Positions 47,680 to 58,040 of a stretch of 64,000 bases of DNA are shown here, one piece after another. Below the pieces are notes generated by a model. The model saw nothing but the letters and a program-made list of their open reading frames with translations, ran no database searches and was not told the origin of the DNA. The position numbers and the translations under genes are program-made. The stretch is from Paulownia fortunei. Lineage: Eukaryota > Streptophyta > Magnoliopsida > Lamiales > Paulowniaceae. Numbering within the stretch: the first letter of the stretch is position 1; every line of letters starts with the position of its first letter. Location of the stretch: assembly GCA_019321725.1 (NCBI GenBank), contig CM033115.1, positions 11,542,673 through 11,606,672 of the forward strand, written 5' to 3'.

Positions 47680-47697
47680 TGACATCAAAGTCAAGGT
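47680..47697 (+). other. Primer-binding site of family X element
   Basis: TGACATCAAAGTCAAGG follows the LTR end after one base. It matches TGGTATCAGAGCCAAGG with changes that are mostly G-to-A and C-to-T transitions, as expected for decayed methylated DNA. Confidence 0.65.
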
Positions 47698-47735
47698 TTG
47701 TACGTTTTTTATACTTTTTGATTGCGTTTATTTAA

Positions 47736-49453
47736 TGCTACAACTTTAAGATTGCAAATTCAAGTACAAGTTATGTTAAGTAATAAATTTCTTGATCCGT
47801 AGAAAATTTGTTTGAAGTTTTCAATATTATATTTCTTAAAATATAGGATTTATGTGGTTTACATTATAAAGAAAAATTTGTATTATAACTAAAAAATCAA
47901 AGTAATAAAAGTATTGAATATTAGAGATCCGTTTGTGAGTTTTGGATAGAAAAATAATTATTTATTAATATGTTTTATCTCTTTTAAATACTACAATTAG
48001 AATCAATACACAATGATGGTTCCAATGATATGATATTATCAAATAACTTATGCATTAAGGTGATCATGATATTATTTTACTATCTGTAAATTATCTCTTA
48101 ACATCAACACTTATTTATAAAATCAAGTATTTATGTACACATTTGTTTACAAGAAATCAATGTTTCATGGAACCAGACATTTAGCTAAATGAACCAAAGT
48201 ATTTGTTGTGTTATTCTTAATACATAAGTCAAGAATCGTCAGTACTAAACAATGAGGGGTTTAACGCCAACACATATTTATGAGATTAAGTATTTATGTA
48301 CATCTTTGTCTATAACAAATCAATGTTTCACATTAGTAGTCGGATAGTAGAATCGGACATTTAGCTAAATGAACTCAAGTATTTGTTGTACCATTAATAA
48401 TGCATAAATCAAAAATTACTACTAAACAAGGAAGGTTTTAATCAAAAATTAAAATAATAATATCACATACTTAAATATTATCTACCTTTATAATTGTTTA
48501 TCTTCTTCCATCATGAGGTTCACCCTTTCTTCTCAACCAAATAAAATTTAGAAAGACATAATAAAATTAAAAAAGACTAAAAATAGAAAAGAAACTAGAG
48601 AAAATATTTTTATTACTACTAGAAAATTTAGCCTAAAGAAAGACAACAATAAAACTTTATTTCTCCCTTCTAAGGTTTTTTATATCTTGAATGACATCCA
48701 AGAGCTGGTAGATAAGTGGCTAAATTGACATCTCCAAATGCACTTCAAATTTACCTCAAATGTACTCTAAATTCACATATCTTTCTTAGATCTAAATTTT
48801 ATCACATATTTTTTCCTATAAAATTAGCTGATTTAGTTAAAGTTGTCAACACAAAAGTTATGGATTTATTTGATAAATTCATCATTCAACTTAAATCACC
48901 TAATTCCAACTATTAGGGAGAAAGTTATGTTTGATTTAAGGATATATGTTAGTATAGATAGATCCCTTCTAATATACATATTTGGACGAATCTTTTGCTC
49001 TTATCAAGTTGAATTGGGTTGAGCTTTCAATTAAAAAGTTGTAGCTCTATCTCTTGCCTTTCAAATAGAATAAGATTCAAATCCATAGGACTTTTGAGTA
49101 TAGAGTTATGCCCAAAATATAAAAACTGTATAAGTTTGAAAACATGTTAATTTGGAACAATCACTTGCAAAATTTAAGTGTTTCTTAAATATATTTTGAT
49201 CTACACATAATGGACTTAGGAAAAAATGACACTTTTGTTCTAATTATAATGCTTCTTTATTCTAAAGAAATATTATCTTTCAATTTTCTCACGAAACATA
49301 TTGTTTTATTTAGTTTTATTTTGGCTCTTTTTGATCTTTTTTTGTCCAATGATTCCCAAATTCCTATAAAAACATAAAGCATTAATAAAAATATAATATT
49401 AATAAAAACAAAGCAAGAAAAATATAAAGAAAAATATATAAAAATACTTATCA
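47736..49453 (-). repeat. 3' LTR of the minus gypsy copy (about 1.72 kb)
   Basis: On the plus strand it begins TGCTACAACTTTAAG and ends ACTTATCA; on the minus strand TGATAAGTATTTTT...GTTGTAGCA. It is an inverted repeat of 58041-59324. It contains a diverged tandem duplication (48090-48270 and 48270-48440) shared with the plus copy. It is about 430 bp longer than the plus copy in the stretch 48700-49180, where the plus copy has a deletion. Confidence 0.85.
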
Positions 49454-49468
49454 AATTCCCTCACACTT
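49454..49468 (-). other. Polypurine tract of minus gypsy copy
   Basis: The minus strand reads AAGTGTGAGGGAATT immediately before LTR start TGATAAG. The plus copy has AAGTGTGGGGGGATT at the same place (58026-58040). Confidence 0.8.
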
Positions 49469-51177
49469 AACACTTGCTCGTCCTCGAGCAAATCTAAAAT
49501 AAACTTAAATGAATTCACTTTCGTAGGAGATTACGATTGCATTTAGCATATGCAACAAATCTTTAAACACCTAAGTGGCCCATAGAGGATGAGTCATAAT
49601 CTCGTAAGGGCTTCCAGCAGTGATACACATAAATACCTATGATAACTAACTTCCGATCATTATTCTTAGGCAGCAACAAAGTAATATACAAATAAAATCA
49701 AACAAGTGTTAAATCTAACCATTAGTCATTCAAAAGTCGATACATTTCTACAATAATCATACCCAAGTATGTGTGAATAACTAATATCAACAGTGAAGAA
49801 AGCATACATGCTTTAAACAAGTGAATTATTATAAAACCTCACAAAAATCATCTCTCAATCTCTAGCTGAAGGGTTAAACATCATAGGCTTTTTCATTTGG
49901 TACAAATCTCCACTACACTGAAGACACCACACAAAATCAAAAGGTTTTCAACAAAGGTTGTAATGGGGCAAAAAAGTAGTGATATGGCTAAGAAATGAAA
50001 GGATAGGATGCAACAAAGGTTCTAAAAACTTTATGAGATTAGAGACATAAAGTTCATTAATGAATAATTCTCATAATCAACGAGTTTCAACACTTGGCTT
50101 ATTGTTATTGAGTTGGACTCCTCTTCATCATTCTTACTAACTTTGCAATATCCTATTTTTAGTTGCAACTCGCAATATTTTCATTCAACACTTTACAACT
50201 TTTTGTTTTTTGTTTTTTGTTTTTTGTTTTAACTCCCCTACACTTATCTTTTATACCAATCTAAATTTCTTTTGCAAACCCACCTTGTCAATGGAATGTC
50301 TCTTAAGCTCCAAATTGTTTTTAAGATAATAGTAGGAAAATAATAATTTAGGTTAGGTAAGAAGATATGATTACCACATAAAAAAGCTTATTCATTGAAA
50401 GGCTCCAAGTGGCTCACTATGGGGGATATTTTCTTAGAACATCACATAGGGAACAAACTAATTTGACCATGGTTAGAAAGCCTAATGCCTTAATCATTTT
50501 TCAAGTGGTGCTAAATCAATCGTTTGGCTCGACAAACCAAAAGAAAAAGTTTTAACATTTAACCCCTAATGTTGAAAATCCAAGTGATGATTAAAATAAG
50601 GGCATGAAAACTACCTATTTTGACATGCTTTTCTTCACACCGATTACATAACTATTTGTGCAAAAAGATTTGAGTACAATTATCACAAAAATATATCAAC
50701 CAAAGAATAATATCAAAGTCTAAAACAACAACCATCATCAATCAAATCACATTATTCATGCTTAATTTTAATCATTGAAGTTGGAAGAACATCTATGACT
50801 AAAAAATAATTAATGCAAAAAAAAAAGTTAGGGTACGTCTCAAAAGTGTTAAAGTTACCTTTTACTTTGCCACCCTTTCTCATGGTTTCAACTTACACAA
50901 AAAAAAATAATTTTAAATTATTTTTTTATTTTTTTTTATTTTTTTTTTTTAAGAAAAACTAGAAATACACATATTGAACACACAAGTCATGATATCAGTT
51001 ATCCACTTCCCCAACCTAATCGAGATACTATCCCCAATGTTGAAAATAGATAAGAAAGTAGAGTTTATAAGATATAATTGAAACTTTGACTTATCATAAA
51101 ATAAAACAGAAACAACACAATATTCATACTATTAGTTGAAACCATTAATGATAAATTTCACAAGTTGAGAGTCAAAT
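49469..51177 (-). other. Non-coding 3' part of the minus gypsy copy
   Basis: No recognised protein. The part at 49470-49710 matches the plus copy (57800-58025). It includes a TTTTTTG repeat at about 50197-50228 and a T-rich tract at 50915-50950. The rest has no counterpart in the deleted plus copy. Confidence 0.5.
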
Positions 51178-51793
51178 TCATTTTGAGTTTTTGACCAGTA
51201 TCCTTATTGGACCATTCCACATGAGCCAAAGTTGGATCAAGTTCTGGCACATAGCTAGAAGTTGATCAATCAGTTGGTGTGGTTTTGGAGCAGAATGAGG
51301 ATTTATCTTGTAGACAGTGCAATAAAACCATTTTCTAAAGTAAGATCTACAAAATATAGCAAATCATTAAAGAAATCATTAACATTAAGAATACTTATAG
51401 GTTTTTGGTGAATGTTGAGTTGTGTCTGAGACAACTTGAAATAACTCCTCTAGTATTCCAAAACCACTAGGTAGGGTGATGAATGCGTCCGCATTGTTTA
51501 ACATATTAGGCATTCTGTCCTGAATATATGACACTTTTATCTCATATCCAGTGGTCATACATGTGATGTTCTGTACTATTAAAAATTTTGGAATAACTCC
51601 TAAGACCTTGACTTCTCCTACATGAGCAAAAGTAGCAACACTCCCCATTAACCCCAGGCTGATTCTTCCATACACTAAATGAATTTTTCTTTCGACTAAA
51701 GTTCTACCAAGGTTATTGTCTGCCTCTATAAACTCATCATTTTTTCCTGGATTGGTTCCACAAAAGATACAAATACAGTTGAACTTGCGAGTA
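51178..51793 (-). pseudogene. LOG-like: Retrocopy of a LOG (cytokinin-activating) gene inside a gypsy element
   Basis: LOG enzymes release the free-base cytokinin from its riboside 5'-monophosphate in the cytosol and are about 210-230 residues. The minus-strand reading, in three frames, covers nearly the whole family fold. In order it shows CICIFCGTNPGKNDEFIEA, LGRTLVERKIHLVYG, SLGLMGSVATFAHVGE, KVLGVIPKFLI, ITCMTTGYEIKVSYIQDRM, NNADAFITLPSGFGILEELF, KPISILNVNDFFNDLL, FVDLTLENGFI, SAPKPHQLIDQL, YVPELDPTLAHVEW. The diagnostic PGGxGTxxE motif has become PSGFGILEE, and a stop plus at least two frameshifts follow, so it is dead. No intron interrupts the roughly 205 codons, whereas plant LOG genes have several introns, so it came from mRNA. 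It lies between integrase and the 3' LTR, in the sense of the element. Confidence 0.88.
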
Positions 51794-51989
51794 GAAGAGA
51801 CTTTTATTTTTTTTCTTTTTTTTTATTTTGAAAGTCAGTTGTGCAAAAATAGAGTAAGTATGGTGCTATTTATTAATGTGTCAACTGGGAATGCATTTAT
51901 TGCATTTGTCAGAAAGTTGAAAATAAGGACATAAAATTTGAAAATTAGCTACTTACATGTGAATATACATATAGTTGTGATTGTGGCTC

Positions 51990-52347
51990 ACAACTTTCTC
52001 TGGTTTTACGTTCAGTAACAATTTAAACGCCGTCTATAGGTCGAGGATAATCTTTCTATCCAATTTTCTTATAAACTGGCAAACTTCGTCTTTTAATGTC
52101 AGATTCCCAAACTATAATACTCATGTTCATCCCAAAAGTGTATCCATAAATCAAGAATTGCATGTACTAATCCACATGAATGCATCTCAAGAGTCAATAG
52201 AATGTCATCTAGAAACTCCTTACTCAATCCATCTATAATGAATTGAATTTTATCTTCTTGATTTTTAGAAACCATTCCTAAAAAAAAGCACTTTGTGTTG
52301 CAAGTCCATTGAACATATTTATGACAAACTTGTATTTTTTTTACCAT
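51990..52347 (-). pseudogene. Unrecognised conserved segment of the gypsy family
   Basis: On the minus strand: DKIQFIIDGLSKEFLDDI, LTLEMHSCGLVHAILDLW, HFWDEHEYYSLGI, then shorter readable pieces (RPIDG, ERKTRESCEPQSQLYVYSH) down to about 52000. The first part also occurs in the plus copy at 57590-57740, so it belongs to the family and not to a late insertion. I do not recognise the protein. Position, between integrase and the LOG retrocopy, suggests a further ORF or another captured host sequence. Confidence 0.5.
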
Positions 52348-52763
52348 TTGATTTTTTCAATATGTTCTTTTACCTAAACCAAGAATGTATCTAGTAAGTA
52401 AGTTTGAAATTTTTTTTAAAACTCACCTGCTACTCTTATATTTGCTTCAATTATCCATCGTATGTCCTATGGGATGCCCTTGTACATAAGCATCCTTAAT
52501 CTTTTAATTCTAGTTTTATAAATTTTTAAAATTGCATTTTTAGGAAGAAAAAAAAATTGCTTATTGAGATTTAGAAGAACTTCATCCATTTTTAAACGAA
52601 TAAGAAAAGAAAAAAAGAAAAAGAAAGAAACTTTTCATAGAGATTTCAGTTGTTTGGAAAACTGATAAGTCAAACTTCAATAACCATGGAGTACCATTAT
52701 CCGCCACTTAACCAAAAAAAAAAAAGCTTACAAAACTAACAAAGTTAGAGGAAAATATGTAAT

Positions 52764-52779
52764 ACACACACACACACAC
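52764..52779. repeat. (AC)n microsatellite
   Basis: ACACACACACACACAC, eight units. Confidence 0.9.
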
Positions 52780-52999
52780 TAATCATAACAAGAGTTAGAA
52801 AAAAAAGAACTTCCTCCTATGAAAATTATTTCTCTAGAAATCTTTTTAATCTTTGTCCATTTACTTTAAATACATTACCATTTGTAGGATTCTCAATGTC
52901 AATCGCTCCATAAGGATATACCTTTTTTACAACAAAATGACCACTCCACCATGATCTCAATTTTCTAGGAAATAAATGCAATAGAGAATTATAAAGCAA

Positions 53000-53605
53000 A
53001 ACTTTTTGACCAACCTCAAATATTTTTTTTTAAATTTTATTATCATGAAATTCTTTGATTCTTGCTTTGTGAATGATAGAACTCTCATATACATTATTTC
53101 TGAATTTTCAAGTGTATTAATTTATAATTTGCGCAATTTTTAAGCTTGATCAAGGTTGAAGTTAAACATTTTGATTGCCTAATAAGCTTTATGTTCAAGT
53201 ACAAGAAATAAATAACAAGGTTTTCCATAAACTATCTTACAAGGAAACATACCTAATGAGGTTTTGAAAGCAGATCTATATGCCGAAAGTGTATCAGTAA
53301 ATCTAAGAGATTAATCTTTATGATTTAGGTTAACTATTTTTTTTAAATTTATTTTATCTCTCTAGTTGCAAGTTTAACTTGCCCAATTATCTTAGAGTGA
53401 TAAGGGGTTGCAACTTTATGTATGATTCCATATTTTCTCATTATAGTTTCAAAAACTTTGTTACAAATATTTTTTCCCCGTCACAGATAATGAATTGAGT
53501 AATTTCAAATTGACTTAAAATATTTTCTTTCAAAAAATTTATCACTATTTTGTAATCATTGTTTCGATAGGGAATTACTTCGATCCATTTTGAGACACAA
53601 TCTAT
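53000..53605 (-). pseudogene. Gypsy integrase core (minus copy)
   Basis: The minus-strand translation begins YILVTIDCVSKWIEVI at about 53605-53560, continues NDYKIVINFLKENILSQFEI and FIICDGEKIFVTKFL, and in other frames retains the HPQTSGQ-type region and later fragments up to about 53140. This order is that of the Athila integrase core from its first catalytic D onward. The preceding zinc-finger half is found inverted just to the right. Many stops. Confidence 0.8.
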
Positions 53606-54379
53606 GGTGACCAATATATAAATAAAACCAAATGATAATAGAATGAATAATGCTCAATTGAATTATTCAACCACTAAAAAAGAATTACTTGTTGTAGTTT
53701 TTGCATTGGACAAATTTAGATCTTATCTGGTTGACTCATCAATTGTTGTTTTCAATGATCACACAACTTTGAAATATCTTTTGTTAGAAAAATATGTCAA
53801 ACCAGACTAATTAGGTGGATTCTCTTACCCCAAGATTCAGTATTACTATTTGAGATAAGAAAAAAGTAGAGAATATGGTGGTTGATTATTTGTCGAGACT
53901 TGTTTGTTATGATTTATTTCAAACCATACCGATTAATAACACTTTCCTTTATGAACAACTATTCAATATTTCTGTTTTACTTTGGTTTGCAAACATTGTT
54001 AATTTTCTTGTGACAGGAAAGATACCACCGTATTAGAATTCCCAAGATAAAAAATAATTTTGGATCGAGGTAAAAAACTTTTTTTTGGGATGATCCATAC
54101 CTATCCAAATATTGTCCTTATCTTTTAGAGTTACGTGTCTGACAATGAGAAAAGTGATATTCTTAAATTTTGTCATTTAGGAGTATGTGATGTTCACTTT
54201 TCGATAGAGAAAACTACTGCAAACATTTTGCTATTGACCATCTCTTTTCAAAGATATTTACACTTTTTACAAAAGTTGTTAAAATTGTCAAGAGTTAGGA
54301 TCCATTTCAAAGCGAAACATGATGCCACTACACTCTATCTTAGTGATTAATTTGATTGTTGTGGTATTGATTTTAATAG
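53606..54379 (+). pseudogene. Inverted RNase H plus integrase N-terminal segment
   Basis: Plus-strand translation in an otherwise minus-strand element. RNase H end: NNAQLNYSTTKKELLVVVFA, DKFRSYLVDSSIVVFNDHTT, LKYLLLEK (53630-53800). The RNase H-integrase linker follows (VENMVVDYLSRL-like, 53860-53910), then NFLVTGKIPP and the WDDPYLSKYCP region (about 54000-54120), the integrase zinc finger (DILKFCHLGVCDVHFS, 54150-54210) and a GIDF-like motif near 54365. It fits exactly the gap between the minus RT end (PFEIMCDA at about 54385) and the minus integrase core (YILV at 53605). It is therefore an inversion of the element's own sequence. Confidence 0.82.
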
Positions 54380-55230
54380 ATGGCATCACACATTATTTCA
54401 AAAGGTAAAGTCCAATCTGAAGGTTGTATGATTAGAGCAGATGTAAGCACGCTTTTAAGCTTAACAAAAGTGTTTTCATAATTTTCAATCAATTCAAAAA
54501 TATATCTTTTGTTAGAAGATTACACAAATATTTAGATATTATACTAATATTTTTGATAAATCTTCTATGAAAACCAGCATGTCCTAAAAATAATCTTACC
54601 TCCTTCACAGTCTTTGGTATTGGCAAATTAGCAATTAATTCGATTTTAGATTTGTCTACTTTAATACCTTTTGATGAAATAATGTGTCCAAAGACAATAC
54701 CAGTTGTTACCATGAAATGACATTTCTCCCAATTGAGTACAAGATTCTTTTCTTCACACCTGATCAAAATCTTTTCTAAATTAGACAAACAATCATCAAA
54801 TAAATTACCAAAAATAGAAAAATATGAAGACTTCAAGAAAATATTCAACCATGTCACTAAAAATACTAAGCATGCATCATTGGAATATAGCTAGTGCATT
54901 ACATAATCTAAAAGATAACTTTTGATATGCAAAAGTATCAAAAGGACATGTAAAAGTGGTTTTATCTTGATCTTTAAGTGAAGTGCATGTCCCACAATTC
55001 TTTCTAATATTTGATTTATAAAGGGTAATGGAAAATGATATTTTATGATATTTGATTTTCTATAGTCATTGCACATTTGCTAACTAGTAACAGTTTTAGT
55101 TGGAATTAATTCATTATTTTCATTCTTGACTATAGTAACTTTGGATTTCTTAGGTACAACTTGAGTAAGACTCACCCATTTCATATTAGAATTTAACCTT
55201 TGTTGCATCTCTATAGAAGGTTTAACAATT
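54380..55230 (-). pseudogene. Athila-like reverse transcriptase (minus copy)
   Basis: On the minus strand: CNDYRKSNIIKYHFPLPFIN and QILERIVGHA (55076-54990), a damaged palm, then CEEKNLVLNWEKCHFMV, GIVFGHIISSKGIKVDKSKI, KTVKEVRLFLGHAGFHRRFI and YLCNLLTKD (54857-54489), and the connection LTSALIIQPSDW, PFEIMCDA (about 54440-54385). The YVDD-type box region (about 54890) is destroyed by frameshift. Confidence 0.87.
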
Positions 55231-55234
55231 TCCT

Positions 55235-56170
55235 CTAAATATATATTATGTTGCAAGTTAAAAGATTAATACATTTAATGTCATCAATGGTCCATCCTAA
55301 AGCATTCTTATGCATTTTCAGAGTTTTGATAAACTTACCTTCTCGAGACGCATCAAGTTTGAAAAAAAATATTACCAAAAAAGTTTTATTCTCACCCAAA
55401 AATGAGTATTTCAAATCAAATGACAAATGTTTAAAATCAATCACGATTGTACTCTTGATGATGAAAGTTCTACAAAAGTTGGTTTCCAAAAATATTTTTC
55501 TTGTACCTGTTAACATTCAAAAGAGTATTAGAATGTGTCTCTTTACAAATACTTTATTTTCAAAACAAATTTCCAGAGGATTAAAGGAACTAGTGATAAT
55601 AAAATGTTCGTGAACTAGTTTCTCAATTGATTGCACTTCTTATACTTCAACATCTTCTACAGGCTGCTTACAAGTATTAAACACATTTAGTTCCAAAGTC
55701 ATATTTTCAAAAGATAACTTCAAAATACCATTCATATAATTAATTAAAGCATTTGAAGTTGTAAGAAAAGGACAATCCAAAATGATAGGAATCTGTGTAT
55801 ATGTATGTGCAACAGGCTCTGTGTCCAAAATAATGAAATATACTGAAAAGTAAAACTTATCAATTTGTACCAACAAATCTTCTACTACTCCCTTTGGAAC
55901 TTTAATAAAACGATCAGCTAGTTAGAGTACAACGAAAGTTTTTTTAGGTTCTTCCAAACTTAACTATTCATAAACTATGAAAGATAGAAGATTTACACTA
56001 GCACCAAGATCAAGTAAATCATGCTCTATTCTAGTGTTTCCTATGGTATATGAAATGATTGGACAACTTGGATCTTTATATTTGGGTGGAGTAAATTGTT
56101 GAATGATTGAACTAATACTTTCAGTTAAAAATGCCTTTTTTATGCATGATGTTTTCTTTTGATTGTACAC
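55235..56170 (-). pseudogene. Gypsy protease and RT leader region (minus copy)
   Basis: On the minus strand 56170-55964 carries PPKYKDPSCPIISYTIGNTR and DLGASVNLLSFIVYE; the DLGAS box is the aspartic protease site (usually D-[LS]-GAS). 55876-55640 continues with VQIDKFYFSVYFIILD and PIILDCPFLTTSNALINYMNG. 55516-55235 holds the RT leader: SFLGENKTFLVI and ALGWTIDDIK. The order is that of Athila pol. Confidence 0.82.
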
Positions 56171-56199
56171 AAATCTTTAAAAAAAATGCATAAGGTGGA

Positions 56200-56645
56200 A
56201 CTTGTTTGATTGTATCCAAAAATGGAATATTAATCATGACTTGTTTAAAAACTTCAAAAATTTCAGAATTTGAGTTCACTTTCTGATTTGATTGCAATCT
56301 TTAAGGAAAATGAGCTGAGGTGAGTATTTTTCTTTTTCGCCATTTTCAAACTCACTTTCATTAAACTTACCTTTAAATCTTTTCCAATATTGGAAGAAAG
56401 CCACATTAGGATTTTAAGAAAAAAAAATAGATTTTTCTTTTAAAAGCATTAGTTTTATGAGTTCGAAAGAACTTTTTCAAAAGTTCAGCTTGCATTTATT
56501 GTCAAGTATCAATTATCCTAGGTTTTAAAGAGTTAAGTCAAGATTTTACTTTATCTTTTAAAGAAAAATGAAATAATTTGAGTTCAACAATCTCATTTTT
56601 ACAAGTTTGATCATAAAAAATGGCACATACTTCATCAAATTCTCA
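56200..56645 (-). pseudogene. Gypsy gag fragment (minus copy)
   Basis: The minus strand from 56641 reads FDEVCAIFYDQTCKNEIVEL, LKDKVKS and MQAELLKK, with stops. It is the same gag segment as in the plus copy at 56930-57100, and its N-terminal part is missing at the head-to-head junction. Confidence 0.75.
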
Positions 56646-56713
56646 TCGTTTAGTTAGAAATAATTTTAAAACTTTATTTGAAATTTATTTGAGTCACCCC
56701 ACACACTTCCACT
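56646..56713. other. Head-to-head junction of two gypsy copies
   Basis: A short stretch between the truncated minus gag and the plus gag start. Its minus strand contains GGAAGTGTGTGGGGTGAC (about 56693-56710), which resembles the family's polypurine tract but is not followed by an LTR. Confidence 0.5.
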
Positions 56714-57560
56714 ATGGTTGAAAATAAAATTGTCGAGTATGAAAATGAGAATCAACAGATGCGTACCATACATTATTACTTACAAGCTTCTCAAAATTCT
56801 TGTCATTCTTGTTTTATTTTTCCTCTCAATGCAAATAACTTTTAATTCAAGTCAGGTATGATCCCTTTACTTTCTAATGTCTATAGTTTACACTCTAAAA
56901 GCCCTTACCTGTATTTGAAAAAATTTGATGAAGTATGTACTATTTTTGAAGACCAAAATTGTATAAATGAGATTGTTAAGCTCAAATTATTTCCTCTTTC
57001 TTTAAAAGATAAAGTAAAAACTTGGTTTAACTCTTTAAAACCTAGTTCAGTTGACACTTGGCAAGAAATGCAAGCTGAATTTTTGAAAATGTGATTTTCA
57101 ATTCATAAAACTATTGCTTTGAAAAGACAAATCTATTTTTTTCTCAAATTTCTAATAAAGCTTTTTTTCAATGTTGGGAAGATTTAAAGATCTGTTAAAT
57201 TCATGCCCACATCATAGTTTTGAAAAATAGCACTTAATTAGTTTTTTTAATGAAGGTTTAACTCCTGAAACAAAATAATTTGTTGAAACAATATGTAATG
57301 GTAAATTTCTTGATAAAAAACCTAATGAAGCCCTAGAATATCTAGAGCATTTGGCAAAAAACTCTCAATTATGGCATAGTGTTAATTCTTTTGAATGTTC
57401 TATTAGATCTAACATTGCTAATAGTAATAAATAAAAATATTACCTTAGCCAAGAAAATGATCTAAATGCTAGGATTGCTAGTTTAACAAGAAAAGTCGAG
57501 GTCAGGGAACTTAGAAAATTAAAGAAAATTATATATGTGCAAGATGAAAAAGTTTGTAGT
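56714..57560 (+). pseudogene. Gypsy gag (plus copy)
   Basis: An N-terminal MVENKIVEYENENQQM and NANNF region leads to the capsid-type block YLYLKKFDEVCTIFEDQNCI, EIVKLKLFPLSLKDKVKTWF, NSLKPSSVDTWQEMQAEFL (56858-57094), the retrotransposon gag domain. Beyond a stop, readable pieces continue (SQLWHSVNSFECSIRS, ENDLNARIASLTRKVEV) to about 57520. No zinc knuckle was seen. It is the best-preserved gag of the family in the window. Confidence 0.82.
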
Positions 57561-57589
57561 TTTCAAATATTGAAAAGATAAAATTCAAT

Positions 57590-57800
57590 TCATTAAGGAT
57601 GGACTGAGTAAGGAATCTCTAGATGATATTTGATTAACTTTTGAGGCACATTCTTGTGGATTAGTACATCATACAATTCTTAATTTATGGAATCACTTCC
57701 GAAATAAATATGAGCGTTATAGTCTTGGGAATCTGATATTAAAGGTCCTTGTTTATTAGTTTTTTGTAGATCAAGCTGTAGAAAAAGGTTTTATTCAATA
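57590..57800 (+). pseudogene. Conserved unknown segment and LOG-like remnant (plus copy)
   Basis: 57590-57735 reads IHSLRMD-shifted GLSKESLDDI, HSCGLVHHTILNLWNHF, RYSLGN, the counterpart of 52347-52110 in the minus copy. After a jump, 57756-57788 encodes FVDQAVEKGFI, which matches the LOG family consensus at the same place as FVDLTLENGFI in the minus copy and is less decayed. The sequence then joins the 3' non-coding part. Only these 11 codons of LOG remain. Confidence 0.5.
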
Positions 57801-58025
57801 CTTGTTTGATTTCATTTTCATATTTCTTTGTTGCTTCTTGAGGATAATGGTTGGAAGTTAGTTATCATAGGTATTTATGGGTATCACCACTGAGATTATA
57901 ACTCATCCTCTGTTGGCCACATAGGGGTTTAAAAGCTTGTTACATATGCTAAATACAATCGTGATTTTCTATGAAAATGGATTAGTTTAGGATTGTTTAG
58001 GTTTGCTTGAGGATAAGCAAGGGTC

Positions 58026-58040
58026 AAGTGTGGGGGGATT
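58026..58040 (+). other. Polypurine tract of plus gypsy copy
   Basis: AAGTGTGGGGGGATT directly before the LTR. Confidence 0.8.

Larger units (their letters stand above)
47736..56645 (-). mobile_element. Athila-like Ty3/gypsy retrotransposon (minus copy), 5'-truncated
   Basis: Minus-strand order from right: gag (56645-56200), protease (56170-55640), RT (55520-54380), an inverted RNase H/integrase-N segment (54379-53606, plus strand), integrase core (53605-53000), a conserved unknown segment (52347-52000), a LOG retrocopy (51793-51178), spacer, PPT (49468-49454) and 3' LTR (49453-47736). RT motifs such as GIVFGHIISSKGIKVDKSKI and VRLFLGHAGFHRRFIKNIS are typical of Athila. The 5' LTR and gag N-terminus are missing, replaced by a head-to-head second copy. 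Confidence 0.85.

Noticed and set aside
49257..49454. Minus ORF with hydrophobic run inside 49257-49454 and its plus counterpart at 58007-58234
   Set aside because: Both are the U3 start of the gypsy LTR; conservation reflects the LTR, not a protein.
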